From Novosphingobium huizhouense (lineage in GTDB: Bacteria; Pseudomonadota; Alphaproteobacteria; Sphingomonadales; Sphingomonadaceae): 64,000 nucleotides of DNA. Position 1 is the stretch's first letter. Each line of letters starts with the position of its first letter. Below, piece by piece: positions 16,831 to 25,827 of this stretch. A model generated the notes under the pieces. The model did no database searches and had not been told where the DNA came from. It saw only the letters and a program-made list of their open reading frames with translations. The position numbers and the translations under genes are program-made. Location of the stretch: the NCBI RefSeq assembly GCF_020179475.1, contig NZ_JAILXZ010000001.1, positions 1,116,001-1,180,000 on the forward strand, read 5' to 3'.

Positions 16831-16882
16831 CTCGAGTTCGCTCGAGGTTTCGGGAAAGGCGGCGGGAAACTGCCGCCTTTTC
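16831..16882. terminator. bidirectional terminator between cdc48-like and sensor kinase genes
   Basis: First a short CTCGAG-TTCG-CTCGAG hairpin with a UUCG tetraloop (16831-16846), then a perfect nine-base stem AAAGGCGGC/GCCGCCTTT (16855-16880) flanked by T residues on both strands. It serves the two convergent genes. Confidence 0.8.
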
Positions 16883-16883
16883 C

Positions 16884-18197
16884 TTATGCCTCGCGCGGGA
16901 AGTCCATCTCGACGACGATGCCTTCGGCCTCGAAGCGGCGGACGATGGTGCCGCCGAGCTGGCGTTCGGAGCTGCGGATCAGCATCGAGCCGAAGCCTTC
17001 GCGGCCCGGCTTGCCCCCCTCGGGCGGGGAGAAATCCTGGCCGTGTTCCGCCCAGGTCACCCGGACGCGGCCCGCCTCCTCGCGCCAGTCGACCTTGAGC
17101 AGGCCGCCGGGACGCGCCCAGGCGCCGTACTTGACCGCGTTGGTGACGAGTTCGTGGAGGACGAGGCCGAGCGGCACCGCGTGGCGCCCGGAGATGACCA
17201 GCGCCCCGCCCGAGACTTCGCACTTCTCGCTGCTCGAGCGGTAGGGGGCGAGTGCCTTGCCGACGAGATCGGCGATGTCGACCTGGGTCTCGCCCGGCGC
17301 CCCCTGGGTCACGTCGTGCGCGGTGACGAGGGCGTGGATGCGCTTGGCGATGCGGTCGACCGCGGGTGCGGCTTCGGCATCGCCGCGCGCCGACATCTTC
17401 ACGATCGCGAGGATCACCGCGAACAGGTTCTTGACGCGGTGGTTCAGTTCCTTGGCGAGCAGGTCGGCGCGGTCGCGCGCCTCGGCGATGGCGTCGGCGT
17501 TGGCGGCGGCGGCCTCGGCCTGGGCGGTGCGGATCGCCTGCCACAGACCGAGCACGAGCGCGCAGACGATGACCACGAACAGCAGCGCGAGCGAGGGCAC
17601 GATGCGCGCTTCGGCGGCGGCGGCGCGGTGGGTGGCGTCGTCGAGATGCGCGCGTTCGGCGACCTCGAGCCGTCGCACCGCGGCGCGCAGGCCGTTCATC
17701 GCGATCTGCCCTTCGTCGGACAGGATGCGGGTCTGGGCATCGACGATGCGGCCCTGCTCGACCAGCTTGATCGTGCCCGACATTTCGGACCACTTGGCGT
17801 CGCCGAGGCGGTCGATCTCGTCGACGATGGCGAGCTGCTGCTCGCTCGCCTCGTCGCCGAGGCGCTGGCGCAGCGCCGCGCTCTCGCGCTCGTAGTCGGA
17901 GCGGCCGCGGAAGTAGGGCGCGAGGTAGCGGCGGTCGTTGGTGATGAAGTAGCCGCGCTGGGCGGTCTCGCCGTTGATCGTGGCGGTGACCACGCCGTTG
18001 AGCGCGGCGAGCACGCCCGAGGTGCGGGTCGCCTGGGTGCGCTGGACGCGCTCGGCCTCGACCGTGGCGAAGATCAGGGTGAACGCGCCGAGCAGCGCCA
18101 TCGCGACGACGGTGAACAGCACCAGCGTGGGGATGCGGGGAGCACGGCGCCACCAGCGCGTGCGGGGCCGGGGCTCGGCGGGGGGGACGCTGGCCAT
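16884..18197 (-). CDS. HWE-family sensor histidine kinase with CHASE3 domain
   Basis: A 437-residue membrane sensor. Two membrane segments (about 25-45 and 200-220) flank a periplasmic helical CHASE3 domain containing ETAQRGYFITND near residue 80. The cytoplasmic part has the phosphoacceptor histidine in LAKELNHRVKNLFAVI near residue 255 and the ATP-binding N box HELVTNAVKYGA near residue 345, followed by VTWAEHG, the W-x-E that names the HWE family. No response regulator lies beside it, so its partner is elsewhere; in alphaproteobacteria HWE kinases often feed the PhyR general stress response, but that is inference. It starts 83 bases upstream of, and divergent from, the rpmH promoter. Confidence 0.9.
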   Translation of the reverse strand: MASVPPAEPRPRTRWWRRAPRIPTLVLFTVVAMALLGAFTLIFATVEAERVQRTQATRTSGVLAALNGVVTATINGETAQRGYFITNDRRYLAPYFRGRSDYERESAALRQRLGDEASEQQLAIVDEIDRLGDAKWSEMSGTIKLVEQGRIVDAQTRILSDEGQIAMNGLRAAVRRLEVAERAHLDDATHRAAAAEARIVPSLALLFVVIVCALVLGLWQAIRTAQAEAAAANADAIAEARDRADLLAKELNHRVKNLFAVILAIVKMSARGDAEAAPAVDRIAKRIHALVTAHDVTQGAPGETQVDIADLVGKALAPYRSSSEKCEVSGGALVISGRHAVPLGLVLHELVTNAVKYGAWARPGGLLKVDWREEAGRVRVTWAEHGQDFSPPEGGKPGREGFGSMLIRSSERQLGGTIVRRFEAEGIVVEMDFPREA

Positions 18198-18279
18198 AAG
18201 GTCGCGTGCCTAAAGGATGTTCGCGCGCGCGGCAACCGCGCAAGGGGGCGTCGACAGGCAGCGCGCGGCGTCGGCGTGC

Positions 18280-18308
18280 TTGACGGCGGGCGCGCTCTTG
18301 CCTATGCG
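18280..18308 (+). promoter_or_regulatory. sigma-70-type promoter of rpmH operon
   Basis: TTGACG, 17 bases, TATGCG: a good -35 with a plausible -10 at optimal spacing, 74 bases before the rpmH start. No other promoter-like pair is evident in this 184-base gap. Confidence 0.6.
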
Positions 18309-18381
18309 CCGCCCCCTGATTCCGCGTCGCCCCTCTGGTGGCGGTGGCCGGCCAACCGATTCGAACGAAAAGAGCAGACCG

Positions 18382-18516
18382 ATGAAGCGCACTTTCCAGC
18401 CCAGCAACCTCGTGCGTGCCCGCCGCCACGGCTTCCGCGCCCGCACCGCCACCGTCGGCGGTCGCAAGGTGCTGCGCGCGCGTCGCGCCCGCGGCCGCAA
18501 GAAGCTCTCGGCCTGA
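18382..18516 (+). CDS. rpmH: 50S ribosomal protein L34
   Basis: The 44-residue ribosomal protein L34, basic throughout and starting with the invariant [19 protein letters not shown], followed by a C-terminal [11 protein letters not shown]. It belongs to the large ribosomal subunit. It heads the conserved rpmH-rnpA-yidD-yidC-engB unit. Its stop codon TGA is overlapped by the CTG that is the only sensible start of rnpA. This gene is short but unmistakable. Confidence 0.98.
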   Translation: MKRTFQPSNLVRARRHGFRARTATVGGRKVLRARRARGRKKLSA

Positions 18517-18980
18517 TCCCGCAAGCCGCGCAGTCCGCAGGCGGGGCGCCGGTTTCGGCGCCCGGGCTTGCGACCATTGCCAAGCGGGCGGACTTCCTTG
18601 CCGCAAACCACGCAATCCGGGTCGCGAGGCCCGGATTTGTGCTGTTGGTAAACCCGCTCGCCCGCGCCGACGGATCGCAGCGCTTCGGCGTGACGGTCAC
18701 CAAGAAGATCGGCAACGCGGTGGTGCGCAACCGGATGAAGCGCCGCTTCCGCGCGCTGCTGCGCGAGCTGCTGCCGGTGCAGGGCATCGCCGGGGCCGAT
18801 CACGTGCTGATCGGCCGCGAGACCGGAATCGAGCGCGACTTCGCGCTGCTGCGCGAGGAACTGGCGAGCGCCCTGGCGCGCGCCGCCGCGGGCAAGGGCG
18901 ATCCGCCGCGCGGACGGGGCGGGCGCAAGGGTCGGTCGGGGGGCAAGGCGCCCGGCAAGAGCCAGGGGCGGGGCAAGTGA
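18513..18980 (+). CDS. rnpA: ribonuclease P protein component
   Basis: The protein subunit of RNase P, which assists the RNA subunit in 5' maturation of tRNA. The 155-residue frame contains the diagnostic [26 protein letters not shown] (about residues 60-85, with the RNR motif) and an upstream KRADFLAA. It ends in a basic glycine-rich tail rich in RGGRKG-type repeats, longer than in E. coli. There is no ATG, GTG or TTG in frame between the rpmH region and the conserved domain; the CTG at 18513, which overlaps the rpmH stop as CTGA, is the best start, with ATT at 18576 the alternative. It overlaps yidD by four bases. Confidence 0.9.
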   Translation: MIPQAAQSAGGAPVSAPGLATIAKRADFLAANHAIRVARPGFVLLVNPLARADGSQRFGVTVTKKIGNAVVRNRMKRRFRALLRELLPVQGIAGADHVLIGRETGIERDFALLREELASALARAAAGKGDPPRGRGGRKGRSGGKAPGKSQGRGK

Positions 18981-19186
18981 AGCGGCTGCTGATCCTGGTG
19001 GCGAAGGCCTGGCAGATGGGCCCTTCGCGGGTGCTGCCGCCCTCGTGCCGCTATGCGCCCTCGTGCTCGCAGTACGCGATCGAGGCGCTCGACAAGCACG
19101 GTGCGATTAAGGGTGGCTGGCTTGCCGTGAAGCGGCTATTGCGCTGCCACCCCTGGGGCGGCCACGGCTATGATCCGGTTCCTTGA
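18977..19186 (+). CDS. yidD: membrane protein insertion efficiency factor YidD
   Basis: A 69-residue protein of the YidD family, which improves insertion of membrane proteins by YidC. The signature is complete: [17 protein letters not shown] near residue 22, then [15 protein letters not shown] and GGHGYDPVP at the C-terminus. The N-terminus is a short amphipathic helix. The start is GTG in the overlap GTGA with the rnpA stop, so rnpA and yidD are translationally coupled. It lies 88 bases before yidC, its functional partner. Confidence 0.95.
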   Translation: MKRLLILVAKAWQMGPSRVLPPSCRYAPSCSQYAIEALDKHGAIKGGWLAVKRLLRCHPWGGHGYDPVP

Positions 19187-19274
19187 GGCCCGTCCATAGC
19201 CGGTGCATCGCGCGGCGCGAGGTCGCACGCCGCCGCACTTCCCCACACGACGATTTGAACGAACGCGAGGCATA

Positions 19275-21074
19275 GTGGAAAACCAGCGCAACCTGATCCT
19301 CACGGTGGTCCTGATGGGCCTGCTGCTGATCGGCTGGGATATCGGCCTCAGGTACTTCTACCCGCAGAGCGGCCAGAAGCCGAGGGCCGTCGCCTCCGCC
19401 CCCGCCGCCACCGGCGATGCCGCGCAGGCCAAGCCGACCCGCGAGGGCGGCCTGCAGAGCCCGGCGGACCAGGCGCTGGAGAAGCAGGACCTCGCGCAGG
19501 CGCTGGCCGCGCCCACCCGCGTTGCCATCGATGCGCCGGGCCTCAAGGGCTCGATCAACCTGATCGGCGGCGCGATCGACGATCTGACGCTCGCCCGCCA
19601 CCGCGAGGCGCTCGACAAGACCAGCGCGCCGGTCCGCCTGTTTTCGCCCGCCGGCACGCCCGCGCAGCACTTCGCGCAGCTCGGCTGGGCGGCCAAGGGC
19701 GGCGGCATCGCCGTGCCGGACGCCCGCACGCAGTGGACGGTCGAGGGTGCGAAGCTGACGCCGGCGACCCCGGTCACGCTCAAGTGGACCAACCCCACCG
19801 GCCAGACCTTCGCGATCCGCTATGCGATCGATGAAAACTACATGATCACCGCGACGCAGAGCGTGGCCAACGCCGGCGCCGCGCCGGTCGTCGTCCAGCC
19901 GATCGCGCAGATCAACCGCACCGACCGCACCGCCAGCGTCGATACCTGGCAGGTCCATTCGGGGCCGATCGGCGCGTTCGACGGCTCGGTGAGCTTTGCC
20001 ACCAACTACAAGGACGTGACCGCCGCGGGCACGGTGACCGCCGCCGGCAAGCCCAACTGGATCGGCTTTACCGACATCTACTGGCTGTCCGCGCTCGTCC
20101 CCGATGCGCGGGCCAAGGTCGATGCGGATTACCGCGCGCTCGGCAACGGGCTGTTCCTCGCCGACCTGCTCTACCAGCCGGTGACCATCGCGCCGGGCCA
20201 GACCCAGACGCAGCAGGTCCGCCTGTTCGCCGGGGCCAAGGAGAACAAGATCCTCGAGGCCTACGAGCAGCAGGGCGTGACCAACCTGTCGCTGTCGATC
20301 GACTGGGGCTGGTTCCGCTGGTTCGAGAAGCCGATCTTCTGGCTGCTCGATTCGCTGTTCCGCGCGGTCAAGAACTTCGGCCTCGCGATCATCCTGCTCA
20401 CGCTGATCGTGCGCGGGATCATGTTCCCGGTCGCGCAGCGCCAGTTCGCCAGCATGGCGGCGATGAAGGCGATCCAGCCGAAGATGAAGGCGCTGCAGGA
20501 ACGCTACAAGGACGACAAGCAGAAGCAGCAGCAGGAGATCATGGCGCTGTACAAGCAGGAGGGCGTCAACCCGCTCGCCGGCTGCCTGCCGATCTTCCTG
20601 CAGATCCCGGTGTTCTTCGCGCTGTACAAGGTGCTGGTGCTGACGATCGAGATGCGCCACCAGCCGTTCGGCCTGTGGATCCACGACCTTTCCTCGCCCG
20701 ATCCGCTGCACGTGCTCAACCTGTTCGGGCTGCTGCCGTTCACCCCGCCGAGCTTCCTTGCGATCGGCCCGCTGGCGATCCTGCTCGGCTTCACCATGTG
20801 GCTGCAATTCAAGCTCCAGCCCGCGGCGATGGACCCGGCGCAGCAGCAGGTCATGGGCATCATGCCCTGGATGATGATGTTCGTGATGGCGCCGTTCGCC
20901 ACCGGCCTGCTGATCTACTGGATCACCTCGAACCTGCTCACCATCGCGCAGCAGCGCTACCTCTACAGCCGCCATCCGCAGCTCAAGGCGCAAGGCGCGA
21001 AGGACCAGCAGGACATCGACCGCGCGGTGGCGCGCGACAAGAAGGCGGCCTCGAACAAGCCGAAGCCGCGTTGA
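19275..21074 (+). CDS. yidC: membrane protein insertase YidC
   Basis: The 599-residue Gram-negative YidC. An N-terminal segment (residues about 7-24) anchors a large periplasmic beta-supersandwich domain (about 60-345). Five further segments form the insertase core from about residue 370: IILLTLIVRGIMFPVAQRQ (with the functionally important arginine of the groove), the coiled cytoplasmic hairpin rich in K/Q, NPLAGCLPIFLQIPVFFALYK, and the last segments with GIMPWMMMFVM. The start is GTG after GCGAGG. It works with SecYEG or alone to insert membrane proteins. The stop TGA is overlapped by the TTG start of engB. Confidence 0.97.
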   Translation: MENQRNLILTVVLMGLLLIGWDIGLRYFYPQSGQKPRAVASAPAATGDAAQAKPTREGGLQSPADQALEKQDLAQALAAPTRVAIDAPGLKGSINLIGGAIDDLTLARHREALDKTSAPVRLFSPAGTPAQHFAQLGWAAKGGGIAVPDARTQWTVEGAKLTPATPVTLKWTNPTGQTFAIRYAIDENYMITATQSVANAGAAPVVVQPIAQINRTDRTASVDTWQVHSGPIGAFDGSVSFATNYKDVTAAGTVTAAGKPNWIGFTDIYWLSALVPDARAKVDADYRALGNGLFLADLLYQPVTIAPGQTQTQQVRLFAGAKENKILEAYEQQGVTNLSLSIDWGWFRWFEKPIFWLLDSLFRAVKNFGLAIILLTLIVRGIMFPVAQRQFASMAAMKAIQPKMKALQERYKDDKQKQQQEIMALYKQEGVNPLAGCLPIFLQIPVFFALYKVLVLTIEMRHQPFGLWIHDLSSPDPLHVLNLFGLLPFTPPSFLAIGPLAILLGFTMWLQFKLQPAAMDPAQQQVMGIMPWMMMFVMAPFATGLLIYWITSNLLTIAQQRYLYSRHPQLKAQGAKDQQDIDRAVARDKKAASNKPKPR

Positions 21075-21772
21075 GCGAGCCCCTGACCCCTTCGCCCGCC
21101 GCCCCTTCGCCCGCCGCGCTTTCGCCCGAAGAGGAAGCCGCGCGCGCCGAACTGGTCGAGCGCGCCCGGCTGCTGTTCGCCGGGCCGATCGAATTCCTCA
21201 AGTCGGCGCCGGCGCTCAAGTTCCTGCCCGATCCGACGGTGCCGGAAGTCGCCTTCGCGGGCCGTTCGAACGTCGGCAAGTCGTCGCTGCTCAATGCGCT
21301 CACCGGGCGCAAGTCGCTGGCGCGCACCTCGGTGACGCCGGGACGCACGCAGGAGCTCAACTACTTCGAGGTGGGCGAGCCGACCCGGCTGCGGCTGGTC
21401 GACATGCCCGGCTACGGCTTCGCCAAGGCCCCGCCCAAGGTGGTCGAGCAATGGCGGCGGCTGGTGCGCGACTTTCTGCGCGGGCGCGTGGTGCTCAAGC
21501 GCACGCTGCTGCTGATCGACAGCCGCCACGGCATCAAGCCGGTCGACGAGGACATGATGCAGATGCTTGACGAAGCGGGCGTCGGCTATCGCGTGGTGCT
21601 GACCAAGGCCGACAAGATCAAGGCGAGCGAGCTGGCGGCAGTGACCGCGGCGACCGAAGCCGCCGCGCGCAAGCGCACTGCGGCCTATCCGCAGGTGATC
21701 GTCACGTCCTCGGAAAAGCGCATGGGCATTGCCGAATTGCGCGCCGCGGTGCTGGAAGACGCCGAGCAGTAG
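21071..21772 (+). CDS. engB: ribosome biogenesis GTPase YihA/YsxC (EngB)
   Basis: A 233-residue GTPase needed for assembly of the large ribosomal subunit. G1 is GRSNVGKSS near residue 65, G2 lies around TSVTPGRTQ, G3 is DMPGYGFAK near residue 112 and G4 is TKADK near residue 178. An N-terminal alanine/proline-rich extension of about 40 residues precedes the domain. The only start in reach is TTG, in a TTGA overlap with the yidC stop. In many alphaproteobacteria argB follows engB; here the next gene is a convergent GGDEF-EAL gene, so the unit ends. Confidence 0.93.
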   Translation: MSEPLTPSPAAPSPAALSPEEEAARAELVERARLLFAGPIEFLKSAPALKFLPDPTVPEVAFAGRSNVGKSSLLNALTGRKSLARTSVTPGRTQELNYFEVGEPTRLRLVDMPGYGFAKAPPKVVEQWRRLVRDFLRGRVVLKRTLLLIDSRHGIKPVDEDMMQMLDEAGVGYRVVLTKADKIKASELAAVTAATEAAARKRTAAYPQVIVTSSEKRMGIAELRAAVLEDAEQ

Positions 21773-21894
21773 GCGGCAGGTCGGCAGAAGGGCGAAACGG
21801 TGGGGCCCCCGGAACCTTGGCCGCCGGCCGGGCTTCCGCCCCGCTCCGTCATTGCCGGCGCCACGACATCGCCCGGGGGCGCGACGCGAATCCG

Positions 21895-23841
21895 TCAGGC
21901 GGCGGCGCGGCCGGGGAAGTCCATGGCGAGGATCGCATCGAGGCTGTCGGGCTTGGCGAGCAGGTAGCCCTGGGCATAGTCGTAACCGGCGAGCGTCGCT
22001 TCCATCAGCTGGATCTCGGTCTCGATGCCTTCGAACACGCACGACAGCGACAGCGTGCGCGCGAGCGTGCGGATCGCGCCGACCAGGCGGCGGCCGACCG
22101 GGTCGTCGAGCCGCGCGGCGAAGCTGCGGTCGATCTTGAGCACGTCGAGCGGCAACTGGTGGAGCGTGCTGAGGCTTGAATAGCCGGTGCCGAAATCGTC
22201 GAGCGCGATGCGCGCGCCGGTGGCGCGCAGCTGTTCGAGCGCACCGCGCGCAATTTCGGGATCGTGGATCAGGCTGGTCTCGGTGATCTCGAACACCAGC
22301 CGGTCGGCGCGGGTCGCGGTCGCGGCGATCATCGTCAGCAGGCCATGGACGGTCTCGACGTCGGCGACGTCGGCGGGCGAGAGGTTGAACGACACGCGCA
22401 TGGCGGGCGGCATGCGCGGGATCTGGGCGAGAACCTTGCCGAACAGGGCGAGGGTGACGCTGCGCGCGATGCCGAGGCGCTCGGCCGTGGTGAACAGCAT
22501 TTCCGCCGGGACCGGCCCGAGGGTCGGCGAGGACCAGCGGGCCAGCGCCTCGAGCCCGCTGATCTCCATCGTCCGGGTCGAGATGATCGGCTGGAACGCG
22601 ATGTCGAGCTCGCGCTCGAGCTCGGCGGCCTGGAGCGCGGCCTCGAGCGCCTGTTCCGAACGGATCATCCGTTCGAGCACCCCGGAGAAGCGCACGCAGG
22701 TGCCGCGATGGTTCTTCTTGGCGTGGTAGAGCGCGAAGTCGGCGCGGTCGAACAGGTCGTGCGCGGTGTGGCCGGCATCGGGCCAGGCGGCGAGCCCGCC
22801 CGACGAGCCGACCGAGACGACGGTATCGCCCAGTTGCACCGGGCGCTGGATGGCGTCGCAGATCTGCTGGCCGACGCGCGCGGCCGCGTCCATCGTGCCT
22901 TCGACGATCAGCCCGAACTCGTCGCCGCCGAGGCGGGCGATGGTGACGTCGGCGTTGCACAAGGGGCGCAGGCGGTCGCCCATCGCCTGGAGCAGCCGGT
23001 CGCCCTGGGCATGGCCGAGCGTGTCGTTGACCGGCTTGAACCGGTCGAGGTCGATCACGCCTATGCAGAACGGCGCGGCCGACCGGTCGCGCGCCAGCAT
23101 CGCATCGAGCCGGGCGAAGAAGTAGCGGCGGTTGGGCAGGCCGGTGAGCGAATCGGAGTGGGCGAGGCGGGCGTTCTCCTCGCTCAAGCGCTGGGCGGCG
23201 ATGCGTTCGGTCTCGAGTGCGCGGCGCGATTCCTCGAGCGCGAGGAACGAGGCGAAATAGTTGCGCAGGACCTTGAGGCTGATCAGCCCGACGATGACGA
23301 TGTTGATCGCCATGGCCGCAAGCACCTCGGTGCCGAGGACGATGCAGTAGGCAAGGAACGTGCCGAGCACGACCACGAAGACGGTGTGCGCGGCGCGGGG
23401 CAGGTGCGTCAGGCACAGGATGCAGCCCATGACGGTGATCCCGATGAACACCGCGACATGGCCGTGCTCGTAGGGTCCGCCGAAGCGGTCGAGCATCAGC
23501 GCCCAGCCGACGAAGCCGATCGAAAGCACGGCCGAGAACAGCTCGGTGCGCCGGAGCATCGAGCTGGCGAAGGCCTCGCCGACCTGGTGCGCCGGCAGCG
23601 GGACGAGCCATTGCGCGAGGCGCACGAGGCTGAGCCCGATGAGCACCGTGGGGAGATAGAGATAGAGCCACGGTGGCGCGACTATGCGGTGGGTGTAGGC
23701 GAGCGTCGCCGCGCTGACCGCGACCATGAAGTACATCGCCGGGACCTGGCGACGCAGGTGGCCGAACTGCGCCACGGCGTGCTGACGTGCGCCGCCCCTG
23801 GCCGGGCCTGACGAAAACAAGGAACGAAACCTGACGCGCAT
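21895..23841 (-). CDS. GGDEF-EAL cyclic-di-GMP protein with membrane sensor
   Basis: A 648-residue membrane protein with about six N-terminal segments (about 35-205), a short coiled coil, a GGDEF domain (about 225-380) and an EAL domain (about 400-640). The cyclase site RLGGDEF is intact; the RxxD inhibitory site before it is missing (CNAD instead). The phosphodiesterase part keeps EAL in SGLEALARW, the DDFGTGYSS loop, LKIDRSF and the QGYLLAKP end, so hydrolysis of c-di-GMP is plausible. Net direction cannot be read from sequence. A short GTAAGC/GCTTAC inverted repeat lies just before the start (23852-23870). It controls the sessile/motile state in general terms. Confidence 0.92.
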   Translation of the reverse strand: MRVRFRSLFSSGPARGGARQHAVAQFGHLRRQVPAMYFMVAVSAATLAYTHRIVAPPWLYLYLPTVLIGLSLVRLAQWLVPLPAHQVGEAFASSMLRRTELFSAVLSIGFVGWALMLDRFGGPYEHGHVAVFIGITVMGCILCLTHLPRAAHTVFVVVLGTFLAYCIVLGTEVLAAMAINIVIVGLISLKVLRNYFASFLALEESRRALETERIAAQRLSEENARLAHSDSLTGLPNRRYFFARLDAMLARDRSAAPFCIGVIDLDRFKPVNDTLGHAQGDRLLQAMGDRLRPLCNADVTIARLGGDEFGLIVEGTMDAAARVGQQICDAIQRPVQLGDTVVSVGSSGGLAAWPDAGHTAHDLFDRADFALYHAKKNHRGTCVRFSGVLERMIRSEQALEAALQAAELERELDIAFQPIISTRTMEISGLEALARWSSPTLGPVPAEMLFTTAERLGIARSVTLALFGKVLAQIPRMPPAMRVSFNLSPADVADVETVHGLLTMIAATATRADRLVFEITETSLIHDPEIARGALEQLRATGARIALDDFGTGYSSLSTLHQLPLDVLKIDRSFAARLDDPVGRRLVGAIRTLARTLSLSCVFEGIETEIQLMEATLAGYDYAQGYLLAKPDSLDAILAMDFPGRAAA

Positions 23842-24013
23842 CGCAGGTTGAGTAAGCGTTGCCGGCTTACCGATTGGGAGTCAGGGACCCTACGCAGTAT
23901 TGCGAGCATGTCCGGGCGGGTCAGCGGGCCTCGCGCCGGGCGCGGCGGGGGCAGCCTCGACAGGGCGGCGCGCAGTGGCTAGGCGGGCGCAGGTGCGAGC
24001 GAAGGCGGACGCG

Positions 24014-24694
24014 ATGAAGCTGGTGATCGGCAACAAGAACTATTCGAGCTGGTCGCTGCGCGGCTGGCTCGCCTGCAGGCAGTCGGGCCTCGTCTTCGAG
24101 GAGATCACCGTCCCGCTCTATGGCGAGGACTGGGACGAGCGCAAGACGCGCGACGGCACGCTGGCGCCCTCGTCGGGCAAGGTGCCGATCCTGTGGGACG
24201 GCGAAGGCGAGGCGGCCGCGGTGGTGTGGGACAGCCTCGCGATCATCGAATACCTTGCCGACAAGGTCGGGCGCGACCGCTTCTGGCCCAAGGACGACGC
24301 CGCGCGCGGCATGGCCCGCTCGATGGTCGCGGAAATGCATTCGAGCTACCTCGCGCTGCGCCGGCAGATGCCGATGAACGTGCGGCGGCGGGTGACGGGC
24401 CTGGCGGTGCCGCCCGAGGTCCAGGCCGACATCGTGCGCATCCTGACGCTGTGGGCGGAGGCGCGGGCGCGCTTCGGGCAGGGCGGGCCGTTCCTGTTCG
24501 GCACGTTCTGCGCCGCCGACATCATCTATGCGCCGGTGGTCTCGCGCTTCCTGACCTATGGGGTGGGGGTGCCGGGCTTCGCCGAAGCCTATATGGAGGC
24601 GATCTGGGAGCACCCGTGGATGCAGGCGTGGGTCGCCGCGGCCGAGGAGGAGGAATGGACGATCGAGCAGTTCGAGCAGGCGCAGCCGGCATGA
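24014..24694 (+). CDS. glutathione S-transferase family protein
   Basis: A 226-residue GST. The N-terminal domain begins MKLVIGNKNYSSWSLRGWL, the same NYSSWSLR active-site motif as the GST at 12252, so the two are paralogues. SGKVPILWDG and VVWDSLAIIEYLADK (about residue 70) are the glutathione-binding elements; the C-terminal helical domain has FCAADIIYAPVVSR near residue 165. Its stop is overlapped (ATGA) by dapE, suggesting that the two are co-transcribed by location rather than by function. The first ATG after a GCGAAGG-like site was taken as the start. Confidence 0.87.
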   Translation: MKLVIGNKNYSSWSLRGWLACRQSGLVFEEITVPLYGEDWDERKTRDGTLAPSSGKVPILWDGEGEAAAVVWDSLAIIEYLADKVGRDRFWPKDDAARGMARSMVAEMHSSYLALRRQMPMNVRRRVTGLAVPPEVQADIVRILTLWAEARARFGQGGPFLFGTFCAADIIYAPVVSRFLTYGVGVPGFAEAYMEAIWEHPWMQAWVAAAEEEEWTIEQFEQAQPA

Positions 24695-25827
24695 CGCTCG
24701 ATCCTGTCGTGCTCGCCGAGCGGCTGATCGACTGCGAGAGCGTGACGCCGGCGACGGGCGAGGTCTTCGCCTGCCTCGAGGCGATGCTGGCGCCGCTGGG
24801 CTTTGCCGTCCATCGCTTCGTCGCGGGCGAGCCGCCCGAGGGGCCGGTCGAGAACCTGTTCGCGATCCGCAAGGGGCCGGAGGGCAGCCGCCACTTCGCC
24901 TTTGCCGGCCACCTCGACGTGGTCCCGGCCGGCGAGGGCTGGTCGAGCGCGCCGTTCAGGGCCGAGCGCCGCGGCGAGCTGCTCTACGGGCGCGGCGCGG
25001 TCGACATGAAGGGCGCGATCGCGAGCTTCGTCGCGGCGGTGGCGCAGATCCCGGTCGAGGCGGGGACGGTGAGCCTGATCATCACCGGCGACGAGGAAGG
25101 CCCGGCGAGGTACGGCACGGTGCCGCTGATCGCGCATATGCGCGCGGTCGGCGAACTGCCCGACTTCTGCCTCGTCGGCGAGCCGACCTCGGTCCGCCGG
25201 CTGGGCGACATGGCCAAGATCGGGCGGCGCGGCTCGGTCAACGTCTGGCTGACCGCCAGGGGCGCGCAGGGGCACGTCGCCTATCCGCACCTCGCCGACA
25301 ACCCGATCCCGCGGCTGGTCGCGCTGCTCGCCGAGCTGGACGCGCTGGTGCTGGACGAGGGCAGCGACTGGTTCCAGCCCTCCAACCTCGAGATCACCGA
25401 CCTCGAGGTGGGCAACCGCGCGACCAACGTGATCCCGGCCGAAGCGCGCGCGCGACTGTCGATCCGCTACAACGACCACCACACCGGGCAGGCGCTGGTC
25501 GACCGCGTGAGCGCGATCGCCGCGCGGCACCGGGTCGAGGTGCGCGCCACGCTCCACGGCGAGGCGTTCATCACCCTACCCGGCGCCGAATCGGCCCTGG
25601 TCTCGGCGGCGGTCGAGGCCGAGACGGGCATCGCGCCCGAGCTGTCCACCACCGGCGGCACGTCCGATGCGCGCTTCCTGCGCAGCCTGTGCCCGGTCAT
25701 CGAGTTCGGCCTCACCAACCCGACGATGCACAAGACCGACGAGGCGGTGGCGATGGAGGACCTGCGCGTGCTCGCGCGGATCTACCGCCGGATCGCCCTG
25801 GCGGCGCTCGCCCCTAGCGCCGCCTGA
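24691..25827 (+). CDS. dapE: succinyl-diaminopimelate desuccinylase
   Basis: The 378-residue DapE, an M20 family zinc hydrolase that removes succinate from N-succinyl-LL-diaminopimelate on the way to lysine and peptidoglycan diaminopimelate. Metal ligands and acids are in place: GHLDVVPAG near residue 72, GRGAVDMKGAIA near residue 105, TGDEEGPA near residue 138, VGEPTS near residue 165 and the final histidine in MHKTDEAV near residue 350. The dimerisation domain GRRGSVNVWLTARGAQGHVAYPHLADNP lies about 180-207. It starts in the ATGA overlap with the GST gene. Its 3' end overlaps the convergent Smr-domain gene by 14 bases. Confidence 0.95.
   Translation: MTLDPVVLAERLIDCESVTPATGEVFACLEAMLAPLGFAVHRFVAGEPPEGPVENLFAIRKGPEGSRHFAFAGHLDVVPAGEGWSSAPFRAERRGELLYGRGAVDMKGAIASFVAAVAQIPVEAGTVSLIITGDEEGPARYGTVPLIAHMRAVGELPDFCLVGEPTSVRRLGDMAKIGRRGSVNVWLTARGAQGHVAYPHLADNPIPRLVALLAELDALVLDEGSDWFQPSNLEITDLEVGNRATNVIPAEARARLSIRYNDHHTGQALVDRVSAIAARHRVEVRATLHGEAFITLPGAESALVSAAVEAETGIAPELSTTGGTSDARFLRSLCPVIEFGLTNPTMHKTDEAVAMEDLRVLARIYRRIALAALAPSAA

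Noticed and set aside
20963-23671. A 902-codon minus-strand open frame across engB and the GGDEF-EAL gene
   Set aside because: It is out of frame with the well-supported GGDEF-EAL protein and opposite engB; translated sequence lacks any conserved motif.
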